DNA from: Ga0077530 sp035565975
GTDB taxonomy: Bacteria > Pseudomonadota > Alphaproteobacteria > Rhizobiales > Hyphomicrobiaceae
Direction: 5' to 3'
DNA length: 64,000 nt
Assembly: GCA_035565975.1 (NCBI GenBank)
Contig: DATMRT010000060.1
Location: 79,038-143,037, forward strand
Shown: positions 8,729 through 16,762 of the stretch, piece after piece
Layout: every line of letters starts with the position of its first letter
Numbering within the stretch: the first letter of the stretch is position 1
Made by a program: the position numbers and the translations under genes
Notes under the pieces: generated by a model
The model's database searches: none
The model's input: only the letters and a program-made list of their open reading frames with translations
What the model was told of the DNA's origin: nothing

Positions 8729-8778
8729 GGCACAGCAGCAGCGTATGTGCGCGCCGGGTCCATTGGTGGGGTAAGAAT

Positions 8779-9063
8779 ATGACGTCGCTTCAAGCATCCG
8801 CGCAGGCGCAGTTGCGCCAGTTCATCGAGCAGCTCGAGCGCCTCGAGGAAGAGAAGAAGGCGCTCGCCGCAGACATCCGCGACAAGTTCGCGGAAGCCAA
8901 GGCCGTCGGCTTCGATCCGAAGATCATGAAGCAGATCCTGCGTCTGCGGAAGCAGCCGAAGGACGATCGCGACGAGGAAGAGGCGCTGCTTGCGACCTAT
9001 ATGCACGCGCTCGGCATGCTCGACGTGATGCCTGCCGATCCGCCCATGATGGCGGCAGAGTAA
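8779..9063 (+). CDS. gapR: GapR-family (DUF2312) nucleoid-associated protein
   Basis: 94 residues matching the full DUF2312 length. The N-terminal coiled coil (LRQFIEQLERLEEEKKALAADI), the AEAKAVGFDPKIMKQILRLRK segment and the DRDEEEALLATYMHALG tail are characteristic. Caulobacter GapR is a growth-associated DNA-binding protein that encloses overtwisted DNA and supports topoisomerase action during replication and transcription. The gene stands alone, with a convergent peptidoglycan-binding gene downstream and copy 1 of the paired-hairpin element upstream. A G-rich stretch before the ATG is a weak ribosome-binding site. Confidence 0.9.
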   Translation: MTSLQASAQAQLRQFIEQLERLEEEKKALAADIRDKFAEAKAVGFDPKIMKQILRLRKQPKDDRDEEEALLATYMHALGMLDVMPADPPMMAAE

Positions 9064-9071
9064 CCTCCGAA

Positions 9072-9854
9072 TTACTGACCGGACGCGATCCTGGCGCGGC
9101 CTTGCTGGAGCCGCGCCATGAGCGGCGCCGAGATGCGCCCTGTCGGTGCGAGTTGCTGCGTCGTCTCGAAAGCGCGGATCGCCGCGATCGTCGGGGCATC
9201 CGGCACGCCCGTCGCCTGCCCCTTGAGATAACCTGCTGCGATCAGGTGCTGCTGGACGGTTCTGACGAGGCCGCTCGCCGCATCCGTGGGTCGCTGCCAG
9301 CGCGCACCATTGGTCGCGCGCCGACCGGGAGCGCGAAGGGCCGCGAGCAGAGGCTCGCTGGCCTCGGCGGTGGCCGGCAAGCCGTAGTCATGCTCGAAGG
9401 CGAGGATTGCCGCGCGTGTGATCGGACCCGCATTGCCATCCGCCGCACCCGGCTCATAGCCGCGGGCAGCGAGTGCGTTTTGCACATCGCGCACGAGCGC
9501 CGCGGGAGCCTGAGGCGACGGCACCGGCACATGCGTCTCCGTGCGCACGGTGCGCTCGAGCAGCCTGGCGATGCCTCGTGAATCCGGCGCGGTTCCAGGA
9601 TTAGGCGGCGCTTCCGAAGCTTTGCCCTCACTCTGCTCGATGAGCGCCGCCAACGACAGCGTCATAGGGCCGGACGAACGGCGGGCTTCCTGCGCCGGCT
9701 GCGCATTCGGGAGCGGCACGTGGACACCGACAGGAACGGACGCCCTGCGGCGATCGCGCGGCGCGTCCTGAAGATACGCGACGTTCCAGATGACACCGCC
9801 GGCAAGTATGACGACAAAGGCGCCGGCGATCCGTGCATCGCGAGGGCTGGTCAT
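9072..9854 (-). CDS. Membrane-anchored protein with two peptidoglycan-binding domains
   Basis: 260 residues from the ATG at 9854 (TGGAG nine bases upstream). An N-terminal membrane anchor (IAGAFVVILAGGVIWNVAYL) is followed by a Pro/Ala-rich linker and two PG_binding_1 repeats at about residues 115-165 (VRDVQNALAARGYEPG, with DGNAGPITRAAILAFEHDYG) and 195-250 (VRTVQQHLIAAGYLKG, TIAAIRAFETTQQL). It is predicted to face the periplasm and bind cell wall without a catalytic domain. It is followed, with little space, by the histidine kinase gene upstream on the same strand, so both may share a transcript. Confidence 0.8.
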   Translation of the reverse strand: MTSPRDARIAGAFVVILAGGVIWNVAYLQDAPRDRRRASVPVGVHVPLPNAQPAQEARRSSGPMTLSLAALIEQSEGKASEAPPNPGTAPDSRGIARLLERTVRTETHVPVPSPQAPAALVRDVQNALAARGYEPGAADGNAGPITRAAILAFEHDYGLPATAEASEPLLAALRAPGRRATNGARWQRPTDAASGLVRTVQQHLIAAGYLKGQATGVPDAPTIAAIRAFETTQQLAPTGRISAPLMARLQQGRARIASGQ

Positions 9855-9884
9855 GGCACTGTACTCCACTCAAACGATACAAAC

Positions 9885-11366
9885 TCAAGCGACGAGCGCA
9901 ATGGGCGCAGGCTTGGCCACCTCATCGGCAGACGCTTCCAGAGGAGGCAAGCTTTCATCACGCGGCGAGCAGGTTGCGGTGCTGGCCTCTGAATCCAATG
10001 GCAGGACGAGCCTGAAGCACGAACCTTCGCCAAGCGTGCTCTCGATCTCGAGGCGGCCACCGTGCAAGTCCGCAAGGCCGCGCACGATGGCAAGGCCGAG
10101 GCCGGCACCCTCGAGCTGACGCGTGTAGGAGCTGTCGACCTGATAGAAAGGCTCCCCGAGGCGCGCGACGTGGTCCGGCGCAATGCCAATGCCGTTGTCG
10201 CGAACGGAAAGCAGGACGTTTGCGCCTTCGATCGTGGCCTCAAGCTCGATAAGGCCGCCTTCCGGCGTGAACTTGCAGGCGTTCGACAGCAGGTTCATCA
10301 GCATCTGTTTGCATGCGCGGCGATCGGCGCTGATCTCGGCGAGGTTCTCGGCGATTGCGACATCGAGCGTGATGCCCTTGGCTTCCATGGCCGGACGCAA
10401 GGTATCGACGCTGCTCGCAATCACGTCGGGGGCATGGAAGGGCTCGGCGCAGATCGTCAGCCGCCCGGCTTCGATCTTGGAGATGTCGAGCAGATCGCGA
10501 ACGAGGCTCATGAGGTGCTCGCCGCTCTCGTGGATGATGCGGCTGTACTCGGCATGGCGCGAGGCACTCTCGCTGCCAATGAATTCGCGATGGAGCATCT
10601 CGGAAAAGCCGATGATGGCGTTGAGCGGTGTCCTCAGCTCATGGCTGATCGTGGCGATGAACGCGGACTTGGCGCGGCTTGCACTCTCGGCTTCCTCACG
10701 CGCTTGCCGCATGGCGATCGCGTGCCAGCGGCGCGCCGTCACATCGCGCATGACCGCGACCGCACCCGCGCCCTCCGACAGCGGCTTGCAACGGAACTCG
10801 ATCCAGCGCGGCGCGCTATCGCTCTCGATTTCCACTTCGAGCGTGACCGGCGCCGCAAGCTCGATGCACTGGATGATCGCATCCCGGCAGCGTGCTGCAT
10901 CGTCGGCGCTCATAGCCGCGGCCAGGCCGTGCTGCACGAGCTGAAACGGCGAGACACCAAGTAGCGCTTGTGCTCCGGTCGAAGCGAAATCGATGACGCC
11001 ATGGCGATCATGGCGCGTCACGACATCCGTGGCATTCTCGGCGACGAGCGTTTGCAGCGCGCGGCAGGTCTCGAGTTCGGCAAGCGTGGTGCGATGTGCC
11101 TTGAGGAGGGCCAGGACGCCCATGGCCGCGGCGAGGGCCGCCGCAAGCAGGACTGCCGTCGCGAAATCACCGGTCAGAGCATAATGGCTTGCGAAGACGA
11201 GAGCGACGAGGAGGAAGCAGGCCGCCGGCGAAAAGGCCGTCACGGGCTCGGCATCATCGGCGCGCGGATGCGCCCACCGGCTCACGATATTGCTGGGAGA
11301 AAGAACCGCCCACCGACGCCAATCGAAGCTCACGCGATACACACCGCTAACGCAGCGCCCCCTCAC
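9885..11366 (-). CDS. PAS-domain sensor histidine kinase
   Basis: About 493 residues from a GTG at 11366; the exact start is uncertain. Two membrane segments lie at about 47-63 and 69-88, a PAS domain at 105-212 (LLGVSPFQLV, IEFRCKPLSEGAG, MRDVTARR), the H-box FIATISHELRTPLNAIIG with phospho-accepting H242, an N-box (LLSNACKFTPEGG), G1 (DNGIGIA) and G2 (GAGLGLAIV). This is a complete HisKA/HATPase_c kinase. The PAS/H-box arrangement resembles the PleC/DivJ-type kinases of alphaproteobacteria, but no receiver domain or adjacent response regulator gene is present, so it is an orphan. Partner unknown. Confidence 0.85.
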   Translation of the reverse strand: MRGRCVSGVYRVSFDWRRWAVLSPSNIVSRWAHPRADDAEPVTAFSPAACFLLVALVFASHYALTGDFATAVLLAAALAAAMGVLALLKAHRTTLAELETCRALQTLVAENATDVVTRHDRHGVIDFASTGAQALLGVSPFQLVQHGLAAAMSADDAARCRDAIIQCIELAAPVTLEVEIESDSAPRWIEFRCKPLSEGAGAVAVMRDVTARRWHAIAMRQAREEAESASRAKSAFIATISHELRTPLNAIIGFSEMLHREFIGSESASRHAEYSRIIHESGEHLMSLVRDLLDISKIEAGRLTICAEPFHAPDVIASSVDTLRPAMEAKGITLDVAIAENLAEISADRRACKQMLMNLLSNACKFTPEGGLIELEATIEGANVLLSVRDNGIGIAPDHVARLGEPFYQVDSSYTRQLEGAGLGLAIVRGLADLHGGRLEIESTLGEGSCFRLVLPLDSEASTATCSPRDESLPPLEASADEVAKPAPIALVA

Positions 11367-11383
11367 TCGACTGGTGGCACTGT

Positions 11384-11407
11384 GAGTTATTAAGCTTAAT
11401 GAACTCT
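11384..11407. promoter_or_regulatory. Palindrome upstream of the histidine kinase gene
   Basis: ATTAAGCTTAAT at 11389-11400 is a perfect 12-nt palindrome, extended by GAGTT on the left and GAACTC on the right as an imperfect 24-nt inverted repeat. It lies 18 nt or more upstream of the kinase start on the minus strand, in an AT-rich patch that contrasts with the surrounding sequence. It could be an operator; no regulator can be named. Confidence 0.35.
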
Positions 11408-11466
11408 GACCGAGCGTGTGTGCTTTGTATCTTTCGCCGATGGGCGCGCAGGACGCCGACTTGTCG

Positions 11467-12321
11467 TCAGCGCTTGCCCGATGCTTGGGCGCGCATGCGA
11501 GCCCAATCCTCGTCCGTCCAGCTCATGAGCTCGAGCGTCCGGCTGCCGGCATCGCTCAGGAACTGCTTGCCGCCATCGATGGTGATGCACTCGCCATTGA
11601 TGTAACCGGCCATGTCCGAGAGCAGGAACGCGGCAAGGTTTGCAAGCTCGATGTGTTCGCCGTTGCGCCGCAAGGGAATCTCACGCTCGACGACCGAGTC
11701 GCCGCCGCCCGGCGTCAGGCGCTGCGAGGCGCCCGCCGTCGGGAACGGCCCTGGTGCGATCGCAGCGGTGCGAATGCCCTTCGGGCCCCACTCGACGGCA
11801 AGGCTGCGGATCATGGCGAGCACGCCCGCCTTGGCCATAGCCGAAGGCACGCGGAAGGCCGAACCTTTGAGCGCGGAGAGCGTGAGGATCGAAAGCACCG
11901 TGCAGTTGCGGCGCCCCGCCTCGATCCAGCGGCGGCCGGCCGCGACCGTGCAGTAGGCGGAGCCGTGAAGCACCGTATTCAGGATCGCATCAATCGCGCG
12001 CGGCGAGAGCTTGTGCGTTTCCGCGATGAAATTTCCGGCCGCGTTGTTGACGAGCGCATCGAGCGGCGCCGTCGCCCAGACGTTGTCCATCATAGCTTCG
12101 ACCGCGGCCGCGTCGCGCACATCACACGAAACCGCGGTGACAGAACCACCGGTCTCGCTGCGAAAGCGGGCAGCGGTCTCCTCCAGAACCTCCTGCCGCC
12201 GGCCGCAAATGACCAGATCCGCGCCAAGCTCGAGAAAGCGCCGCCCCATGGCCGCACCGAGACCCGTGCCGCCGCCTGTCACAAGAATGCGCTTTCCCTT
12301 GAGTAGCCCGTCCTGAAACAC
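11467..12321 (-). CDS. SDR-family oxidoreductase, 2,4-dienoyl-CoA reductase-like
   Basis: 284 residues from a GTG start with GGAGG directly upstream. The Rossmann nucleotide motif is VTGGGTGLG at about 15-23, and NNAAGNF follows near residue 90. The position of the usual SDR tyrosine (YxxxK) reads PSAMAKAGV, keeping the lysine but not the tyrosine. This is the arrangement of 2,4-dienoyl-CoA reductases, in which a serine stands there. The C-terminal GECITIDGGKQFL is normal for SDRs. It probably removes a double bond during beta-oxidation of unsaturated acyl-CoAs, using NADPH. No other fatty acid genes are adjacent. Confidence 0.82.
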   Translation of the reverse strand: MFQDGLLKGKRILVTGGGTGLGAAMGRRFLELGADLVICGRRQEVLEETAARFRSETGGSVTAVSCDVRDAAAVEAMMDNVWATAPLDALVNNAAGNFIAETHKLSPRAIDAILNTVLHGSAYCTVAAGRRWIEAGRRNCTVLSILTLSALKGSAFRVPSAMAKAGVLAMIRSLAVEWGPKGIRTAAIAPGPFPTAGASQRLTPGGGDSVVEREIPLRRNGEHIELANLAAFLLSDMAGYINGECITIDGGKQFLSDAGSRTLELMSWTDEDWARMRAQASGKR

Positions 12322-12616
12322 GTATCCTCCGTCGTCCGACTCGATCCGATGTGCGAATGGCCATCAAGGTTTCGCAATCGAAGCAACTAATCAAGTGTGC
12401 CGGGGTTTTCGATTACGGTCGGCAGAGTTGCGGATGAACGACAGATGAATGCTGGGTCCGGCCTGCGTTCATGCGTTCGCCGCCAACTTGCCATCGGAGG
12501 GAGGCGTTGGCTGGCCGTAAATCGCTTCTTCAAGCGCGAGTGGGGCGCCCAAGGCGCGAGGCCGCGGCCGCGAAGGCAGCAGTAGCGACATCAGCAGCTT
12601 CAGGAGGATCGAGGCC

Positions 12617-13156
12617 ATGAGACTGATCGCCGTGGCGACCGGCGCCATCGCCCTATTGAGCTTGGCGGGGGGTACGCCCGCTGGCGCCGCCGACCTGGGA
12701 TACGGAGATTACTCCGATCGCTACAGGTCGGCCTACGACGACCCACGTTATCGCGACCTTTACGGCTCGCCGCCGGGGCGCGTCTCGCGGCGCTACGTCG
12801 AGAAGGAAGAGATCGAGGAGCGCTACGCCGAAGTCGACGACGACTACGACGACAAGCGCCTTGCCCCGCCCCCGCCGGCCCGCGTCTACCGCTATTCGGA
12901 CCGCTTCGCCTATGACTGCACGCCGCGTCACGTGATCCGCGATCGCCTGTACCGCGAGGGCTGGCACGACTTCCAGGAGATCGACCTGCGCAGCGGCGTG
13001 GCCATCGTCGAGGCGCGCCGCCCGAATGGTCTGCCGTATCGCCTCAAGATCGACCGCTGCTCCGGCGATGTGGTCTCCGCGCGTCCTCTTGGACCGGTCG
13101 CTCGGGGCCCCTACGCCTACGGGCCGCGCCGTTTTTATGGCCCGTATCTTCGCTGA
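12617..13156 (+). CDS. Exported protein of unknown function, Tyr/Arg/Asp-rich
   Basis: 179 residues with AGGAGG upstream of the ATG. A Sec signal peptide occupies residues 1-24 (IALLSLAGGTPAGAA). Residues 25-90 are rich in Tyr, Asp and Arg (YGDYSDRYRSAYDDPRYRD), with a charged helix KEEIEERYAEVDDDYDD. The C-terminal half (TPRHVIRDRLYREGWHDFQEIDLRSGVAIVEARR...LKIDRCSGDVV) resembles a PepSY-like fold with two cysteines that could form a disulfide. Such proteins are common hypothetical exported proteins in Hyphomicrobiales. A strong terminator follows. Confidence 0.75.
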   Translation: MRLIAVATGAIALLSLAGGTPAGAADLGYGDYSDRYRSAYDDPRYRDLYGSPPGRVSRRYVEKEEIEERYAEVDDDYDDKRLAPPPPARVYRYSDRFAYDCTPRHVIRDRLYREGWHDFQEIDLRSGVAIVEARRPNGLPYRLKIDRCSGDVVSARPLGPVARGPYAYGPRRFYGPYLR

Positions 13157-13184
13157 AATCACGATTTGAGCATTAGCGCCATTG

Positions 13185-13224
13185 GCCCGGCAGAAGCAGC
13201 GATGCTTCTGCCGGGCTGCTTTTC
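13185..13224 (+). terminator. Rho-independent terminator
   Basis: A perfect 14-bp stem, GCCCGGCAGAAGCA (13185-13198) and TGCTTCTGCCGGGC (13203-13216), with a GCGA loop and then TGCTTTTCT. It follows the exported protein gene. Confidence 0.9.
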
Positions 13225-13338
13225 TGGATGGGAAATGCTGCAAAAGCATCTGCAGCGGCGCACACCGGTTGCTAAGCTCGCAGGCATCCGATTCGCGGCG
13301 CCTAACGCGCCGCGCTCCACAATCAAACCCGGTGCCTC

Positions 13339-14301
13339 ATGACCCTGGTTTCGCTCGCGAAGAACCCAGTGCCGAGCGGCGCAGTGAGCGGTGATTTCGC
13401 TGGATACGATGGCGGCGCGCTGCTGCGCTTTGCCCGCTGGAGTGCAACGCGCGGGCCTGCTCGTGGCACGGTATGCGTGTTCACGGGCCGGGGCGAGTAC
13501 ATCGAGAAGTACTTCGAGGTCATTGCCGATCTGCGGCGGCGGGGCTTTGCCGTCGCCATCCACGACTGGCGCGGTCAAGGCGGCTCGCAGCGGATGCTCG
13601 CCGACCGGCGCAAGGGCCACATCCGGAACTTCAAGGAATACGAGCGCGATCTTGCCATCTTCATGCAGCAGGTGGTGCTGCCCGAGTGCCCGCCGCCCTA
13701 CTACGCGCTCGCGCACTCCATGGGCGGCAACATCCTGGCCCGGCACGCGATCGCAAGCGACTCGTGGTTCGATCGTATCGTGCTCTGCGCGCCGATGTTC
13801 GAGATTGCCGCCGACAAGGAGCTCGTTCCGGCATGGCTCGCGCGTCTCTACGTCGAGGCCGCGTGCCTGCTCGGCATGTCGACGCGTTTCGTGCCAACGG
13901 GCGGCGACAAGCCGGCAGAAATGATGACCTTCGAGGGCAATACGCTGACGTCCGACCGCGACCGATTCATGCGCAACCGGCAGATCATCGAGGCGGCGCC
14001 CGAGCTCGCGCTCGGCTATCCGACCAACAGCTGGACGAGGGCCGCCTACCGCTCCTGCGCCTATTTGACGGACCCGGCCTTCGCGCGTCGGGTGCAAGTG
14101 CCGCTGCTGCTGTTCAGCGCTGCCAATGACCACATCGTCTCATCGCGTGCCATCGAGAGCTTTGCGAGCCGGCTGAAGATTGGGGCGCACGTTCCCATCG
14201 CTCAGTCCCAGCACGAGATCCTGCAGGAGAACGATACGATCCGGCAGCACTTCTGGTCGGTCTTCGATGCCTACCTCGGCATCGATGCCGATGCGGCCTA
14301 G
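13339..14301 (+). CDS. Alpha/beta hydrolase, lysophospholipase-like
   Basis: 320 residues, Hydrolase_4/PldB type. The nucleophile elbow is AHSMGG with S127, the acid is the Asp in SAANDHIVS and the base the His in QSQHEIL. An early HDWRGQGGSQR motif is typical of lysophospholipase L2 and monoacylglycerol lipases. No signal peptide, so probably cytoplasmic or loosely membrane-bound. It is convergent with the DUF502 gene. Substrate unproven; acylglycerols or lysophospholipids are likely. Confidence 0.82.
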   Translation: MTLVSLAKNPVPSGAVSGDFAGYDGGALLRFARWSATRGPARGTVCVFTGRGEYIEKYFEVIADLRRRGFAVAIHDWRGQGGSQRMLADRRKGHIRNFKEYERDLAIFMQQVVLPECPPPYYALAHSMGGNILARHAIASDSWFDRIVLCAPMFEIAADKELVPAWLARLYVEAACLLGMSTRFVPTGGDKPAEMMTFEGNTLTSDRDRFMRNRQIIEAAPELALGYPTNSWTRAAYRSCAYLTDPAFARRVQVPLLLFSAANDHIVSSRAIESFASRLKIGAHVPIAQSQHEILQENDTIRQHFWSVFDAYLGIDADAA

Positions 14302-14307
14302 ACATAG

Positions 14308-15090
14308 CTACGAGCGGGGTGGCTTGCCGCCATCCGCGACTGCGGCCTTCTCCTTCAACTCGCGAAGGCGTGCCTGCGTCTCCGGATTGACCATGCCGGC
14401 CGAGATGATGATCTTCGCCGCGTCCTCGACGCTCATGCCGATGATGGTGACGCTCGCCCGCGGCACGAAGCAGACGAACCCGGTCGGCGGCAGCATTCCG
14501 GTCGGCATGAACACGCTGACGAGATCGTCTTGCGGTTGCAGCGAGCTGATCTGTCGGGTCGCCTCGCCGGTGACGAACACGAGCGACCAGATGCCTTTCG
14601 ATGGGAACTCCATCAGGCCGACCTTCTGGAAGGCCTGCTCCGGCGCTGAGACGCTGAGGATACTCTCGAAGATCTGTTTCAGCGCGCGGTAGAGATTGCG
14701 CACGATCGGCATCCGGTCGAGCATCATCTCGCCCGCGCTGATCAGCGAGCGGCCGAGCAGGTTGGCCGCCAGCGCGCCGATCATCGTCAGCATCAGGATC
14801 GCGAATACGAGACCTATGCCAGGGACGGCAAAGGGCAGATACGTGTCCGGATTGTAGAGGTGCGGGATGTACGGCTTGACCCAGCGGTCGACGATATTGA
14901 TGACGTACCAGGCGATATAGATCGTGATGGTGACGGGGCCGACGACAACGAGGCCGGTCAGGAAATAGTTTCTGAGCCGCGCACCGACGCGCCAGCTATG
15001 CACCTCCGCCACATCCGCTGTGGCGGGCCGCGCCGGACCTTCGCCGGGAGCGCCCCCTTCGGGCGCCGACCTCGACAGCTTGTCCTGCAT
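14308..15090 (-). CDS. DUF502 family membrane protein
   Basis: 260 residues from the ATG at 15090, which has GGAAGGAC upstream; starts further up (to 15204) lack conservation. Two membrane segments (YFLTGLVVVGPVTITIYIAW and LPFAVPGIGLVFAILMLTMI) are followed by the DUF502 cytoplasmic part: RMPIVRNLYRALKQI, FQKVGLMEFPSKGIWSLVF, FMPTGMLPPTGFVCFVPR. The family is widespread in bacteria and chloroplast lineages and its function is unknown. The C-terminus is a charged helix rich in Lys and Glu. Confidence 0.88.
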   Translation of the reverse strand: MQDKLSRSAPEGGAPGEGPARPATADVAEVHSWRVGARLRNYFLTGLVVVGPVTITIYIAWYVINIVDRWVKPYIPHLYNPDTYLPFAVPGIGLVFAILMLTMIGALAANLLGRSLISAGEMMLDRMPIVRNLYRALKQIFESILSVSAPEQAFQKVGLMEFPSKGIWSLVFVTGEATRQISSLQPQDDLVSVFMPTGMLPPTGFVCFVPRASVTIIGMSVEDAAKIIISAGMVNPETQARLRELKEKAAVADGGKPPRS

Positions 15091-15362
15091 CCCGTCCTTC
15101 CCGTGCGTCCGCCACATCCCGCCGGACAATTTCATCTCCCGCGCAAGGTATATCCGAGCATCGCCGCCCGTACCACCCGATAGCGGCGCGACTTTCGTCG
15201 GCACGGGACGCCTGAATATCGAGCAGGGCCTCCAACGCCCCTCCTAGCCGGTAACCAGCTGGTGAAAGCATTTGACAGTAGGGGGCGTCCTTCTCCAGTC
15301 TGTCGGGTAACGGCAAGATCGGGTTTCAACCGAGCAAACGCACCTAGGGAGCACGGAACGCC

Positions 15363-16661
15363 ATGAGGTTTTTGAGGTCTGCTGCGGCCTGCGCAGCAGC
15401 GTTAGGGCTTGTCGCGAGCGCCAGCCTGCCGGCCGCGGCACAAAAGGAAATCAAGCTCGGCATTATTTACGACTACACCGGTCCCTTCGCTGGCGGCGGC
15501 TCATTGCCGGCCGCGATCGCGACCAAGATCGCGGTCGACATGATCAACGAACGCGGCGGCGTCGAAGGCTACAAGATCTCCGCGACCTATGCCGACGCAC
15601 AGTCCAAGACCGACGTCGCGATCAACGAAGCGGAGCGGCTGCTGAACGAGGTCAAGGTCGACGCCCTGATGGGCGTCTTCTCATCTGCGCACTGCGTGCC
15701 GATGGCCGCCAAGGTCGATGCCGCCAAGAAGTTCATGTGGGCGAACGTCTGCGTCGCCTCGGCCGTGTTCAAGGGCAAGAACCTTACGCACGTGTTCCGC
15801 CCTCAGGTCCATTCCGACCAGTTCGGTGAAGCGTCGTGCAGCTTCATCGCGGAGAACGCCAAGGCGAAGCTCAAGAAGGATCCCAAGGACGTCAAAGTCG
15901 CGATCATCCATGAGGATGGCCCGTACGGAGCAGGCGTCGCCGCGGGCAACAAGTCCAAGTGCAAGGAACTTGGCATCCAGATCGTGCATGAGGAAGGTTA
16001 CGCCGCAACATCGACGGACCTGTCCGCTCTCGTCACGAAGCTGCGCCGCGCGCGGCCCGATGTCATCCTGCACACGGGCTACAACCCCGACATTACGCTG
16101 TTCCTGCGTCAGGCCAAAGAAGCCGGCCTGAAGTTCGACGCGCTGATCGGCCACGGCGCCGGCTACGGCCAGATCGACAAGCTGATGGAGACCTTCAAGG
16201 ACGACGTGAATTATTTCTACAACGTCGATCCGGTGGCTGCCCAGCTTCTCGATCCGAAGTCGCTGGCGCCTGGGCTGGGTGATCTCACGGCCGAGATGGT
16301 GAAGCGCTACAAGGCCGAGACCAAAGTCTCGGAAGTGCCGACGCACGTGTCCATGGGCTTCAATCAGCAGTGGATCTTCCTCACCGACGTGCTTCCACGC
16401 GCGATCAAGAAGTACGGCGGGTTCGATCCCGAGGCGTTGCGCAAGGCCGCCCTCGACACGGACATCCCGGCAGGCGGGACCATCCAGGGTTATGGCGTGA
16501 AGTTCTTCCCGCCAGGCACGCCGATGGCCGGCCAGAACGAGCGGTCCAGCCCCGTTGTCATGCAGTTTGTCGACGGCAAAACGAAGATCTCGTGGCCAGC
16601 AAATCTGCGCACCGCCGACCCCGTTCTTCCGTTCCCGAAAGGTCACGCGTTCGCGCGCTGA
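15363..16661 (+). CDS. livK: Liv-type ABC transporter substrate-binding protein
   Basis: 432 residues with a Sec signal peptide (residues 1-26, ending ASLPAAAQ). The Peripla_BP_6 fold is recognised from KEIKLGIIYDYTGPFAGGG, INERGGVEGYKI, the QSKTDVAINEAERLL segment and FRPQVHSDQFGE. It binds the solute in the periplasm for the membrane complex encoded downstream (16763-20360), giving the order K-G-F-H-M. The family covers amino acids, amides, urea and aromatic acids; the residues seen do not decide between them. A compound hairpin after the stop may stabilise this part of the mRNA, as expected for a binding protein made in excess. Confidence 0.88.
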   Translation: MRFLRSAAACAAALGLVASASLPAAAQKEIKLGIIYDYTGPFAGGGSLPAAIATKIAVDMINERGGVEGYKISATYADAQSKTDVAINEAERLLNEVKVDALMGVFSSAHCVPMAAKVDAAKKFMWANVCVASAVFKGKNLTHVFRPQVHSDQFGEASCSFIAENAKAKLKKDPKDVKVAIIHEDGPYGAGVAAGNKSKCKELGIQIVHEEGYAATSTDLSALVTKLRRARPDVILHTGYNPDITLFLRQAKEAGLKFDALIGHGAGYGQIDKLMETFKDDVNYFYNVDPVAAQLLDPKSLAPGLGDLTAEMVKRYKAETKVSEVPTHVSMGFNQQWIFLTDVLPRAIKKYGGFDPEALRKAALDTDIPAGGTIQGYGVKFFPPGTPMAGQNERSSPVVMQFVDGKTKISWPANLRTADPVLPFPKGHAFAR

Positions 16662-16718
16662 CCTCTATCGCAGGCCCTCATCGCTGCCGCTCGACATCAC
16701 GAGCGGCAGTGAGAGGTC
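16660..16718 (+). promoter_or_regulatory. Compound intergenic hairpin between livK and livG
   Basis: An inner perfect 10-bp stem, CTGCCGCTCG (16684-16693) with CGAGCGGCAG (16700-16709), is nested in an outer pair GACCTCT (16660-16666) and AGAGGTC (16712-16718). There is no T tract, so it is more likely an mRNA-stabilising or attenuating structure than a terminator. Confidence 0.55.
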
Positions 16719-16762
16719 TGCTTTGCCCGCAGTTTCTTTCGCGACACGAACCGGTCTCCCGC

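Noticed and set aside
8423..8778. Possible insertion sequence remnant marked by the long inverted repeats
   Set aside because: No transposase fragment or clear target duplication flanks the repeats; the nested bulged design repeats elsewhere with different sequence, so it is reported as a structural repeat family instead.
12397..12585. 62-codon plus-strand frame in the gap before the exported protein gene
   Set aside because: No ribosome-binding site, no conserved feature and low-complexity Arg-rich end.
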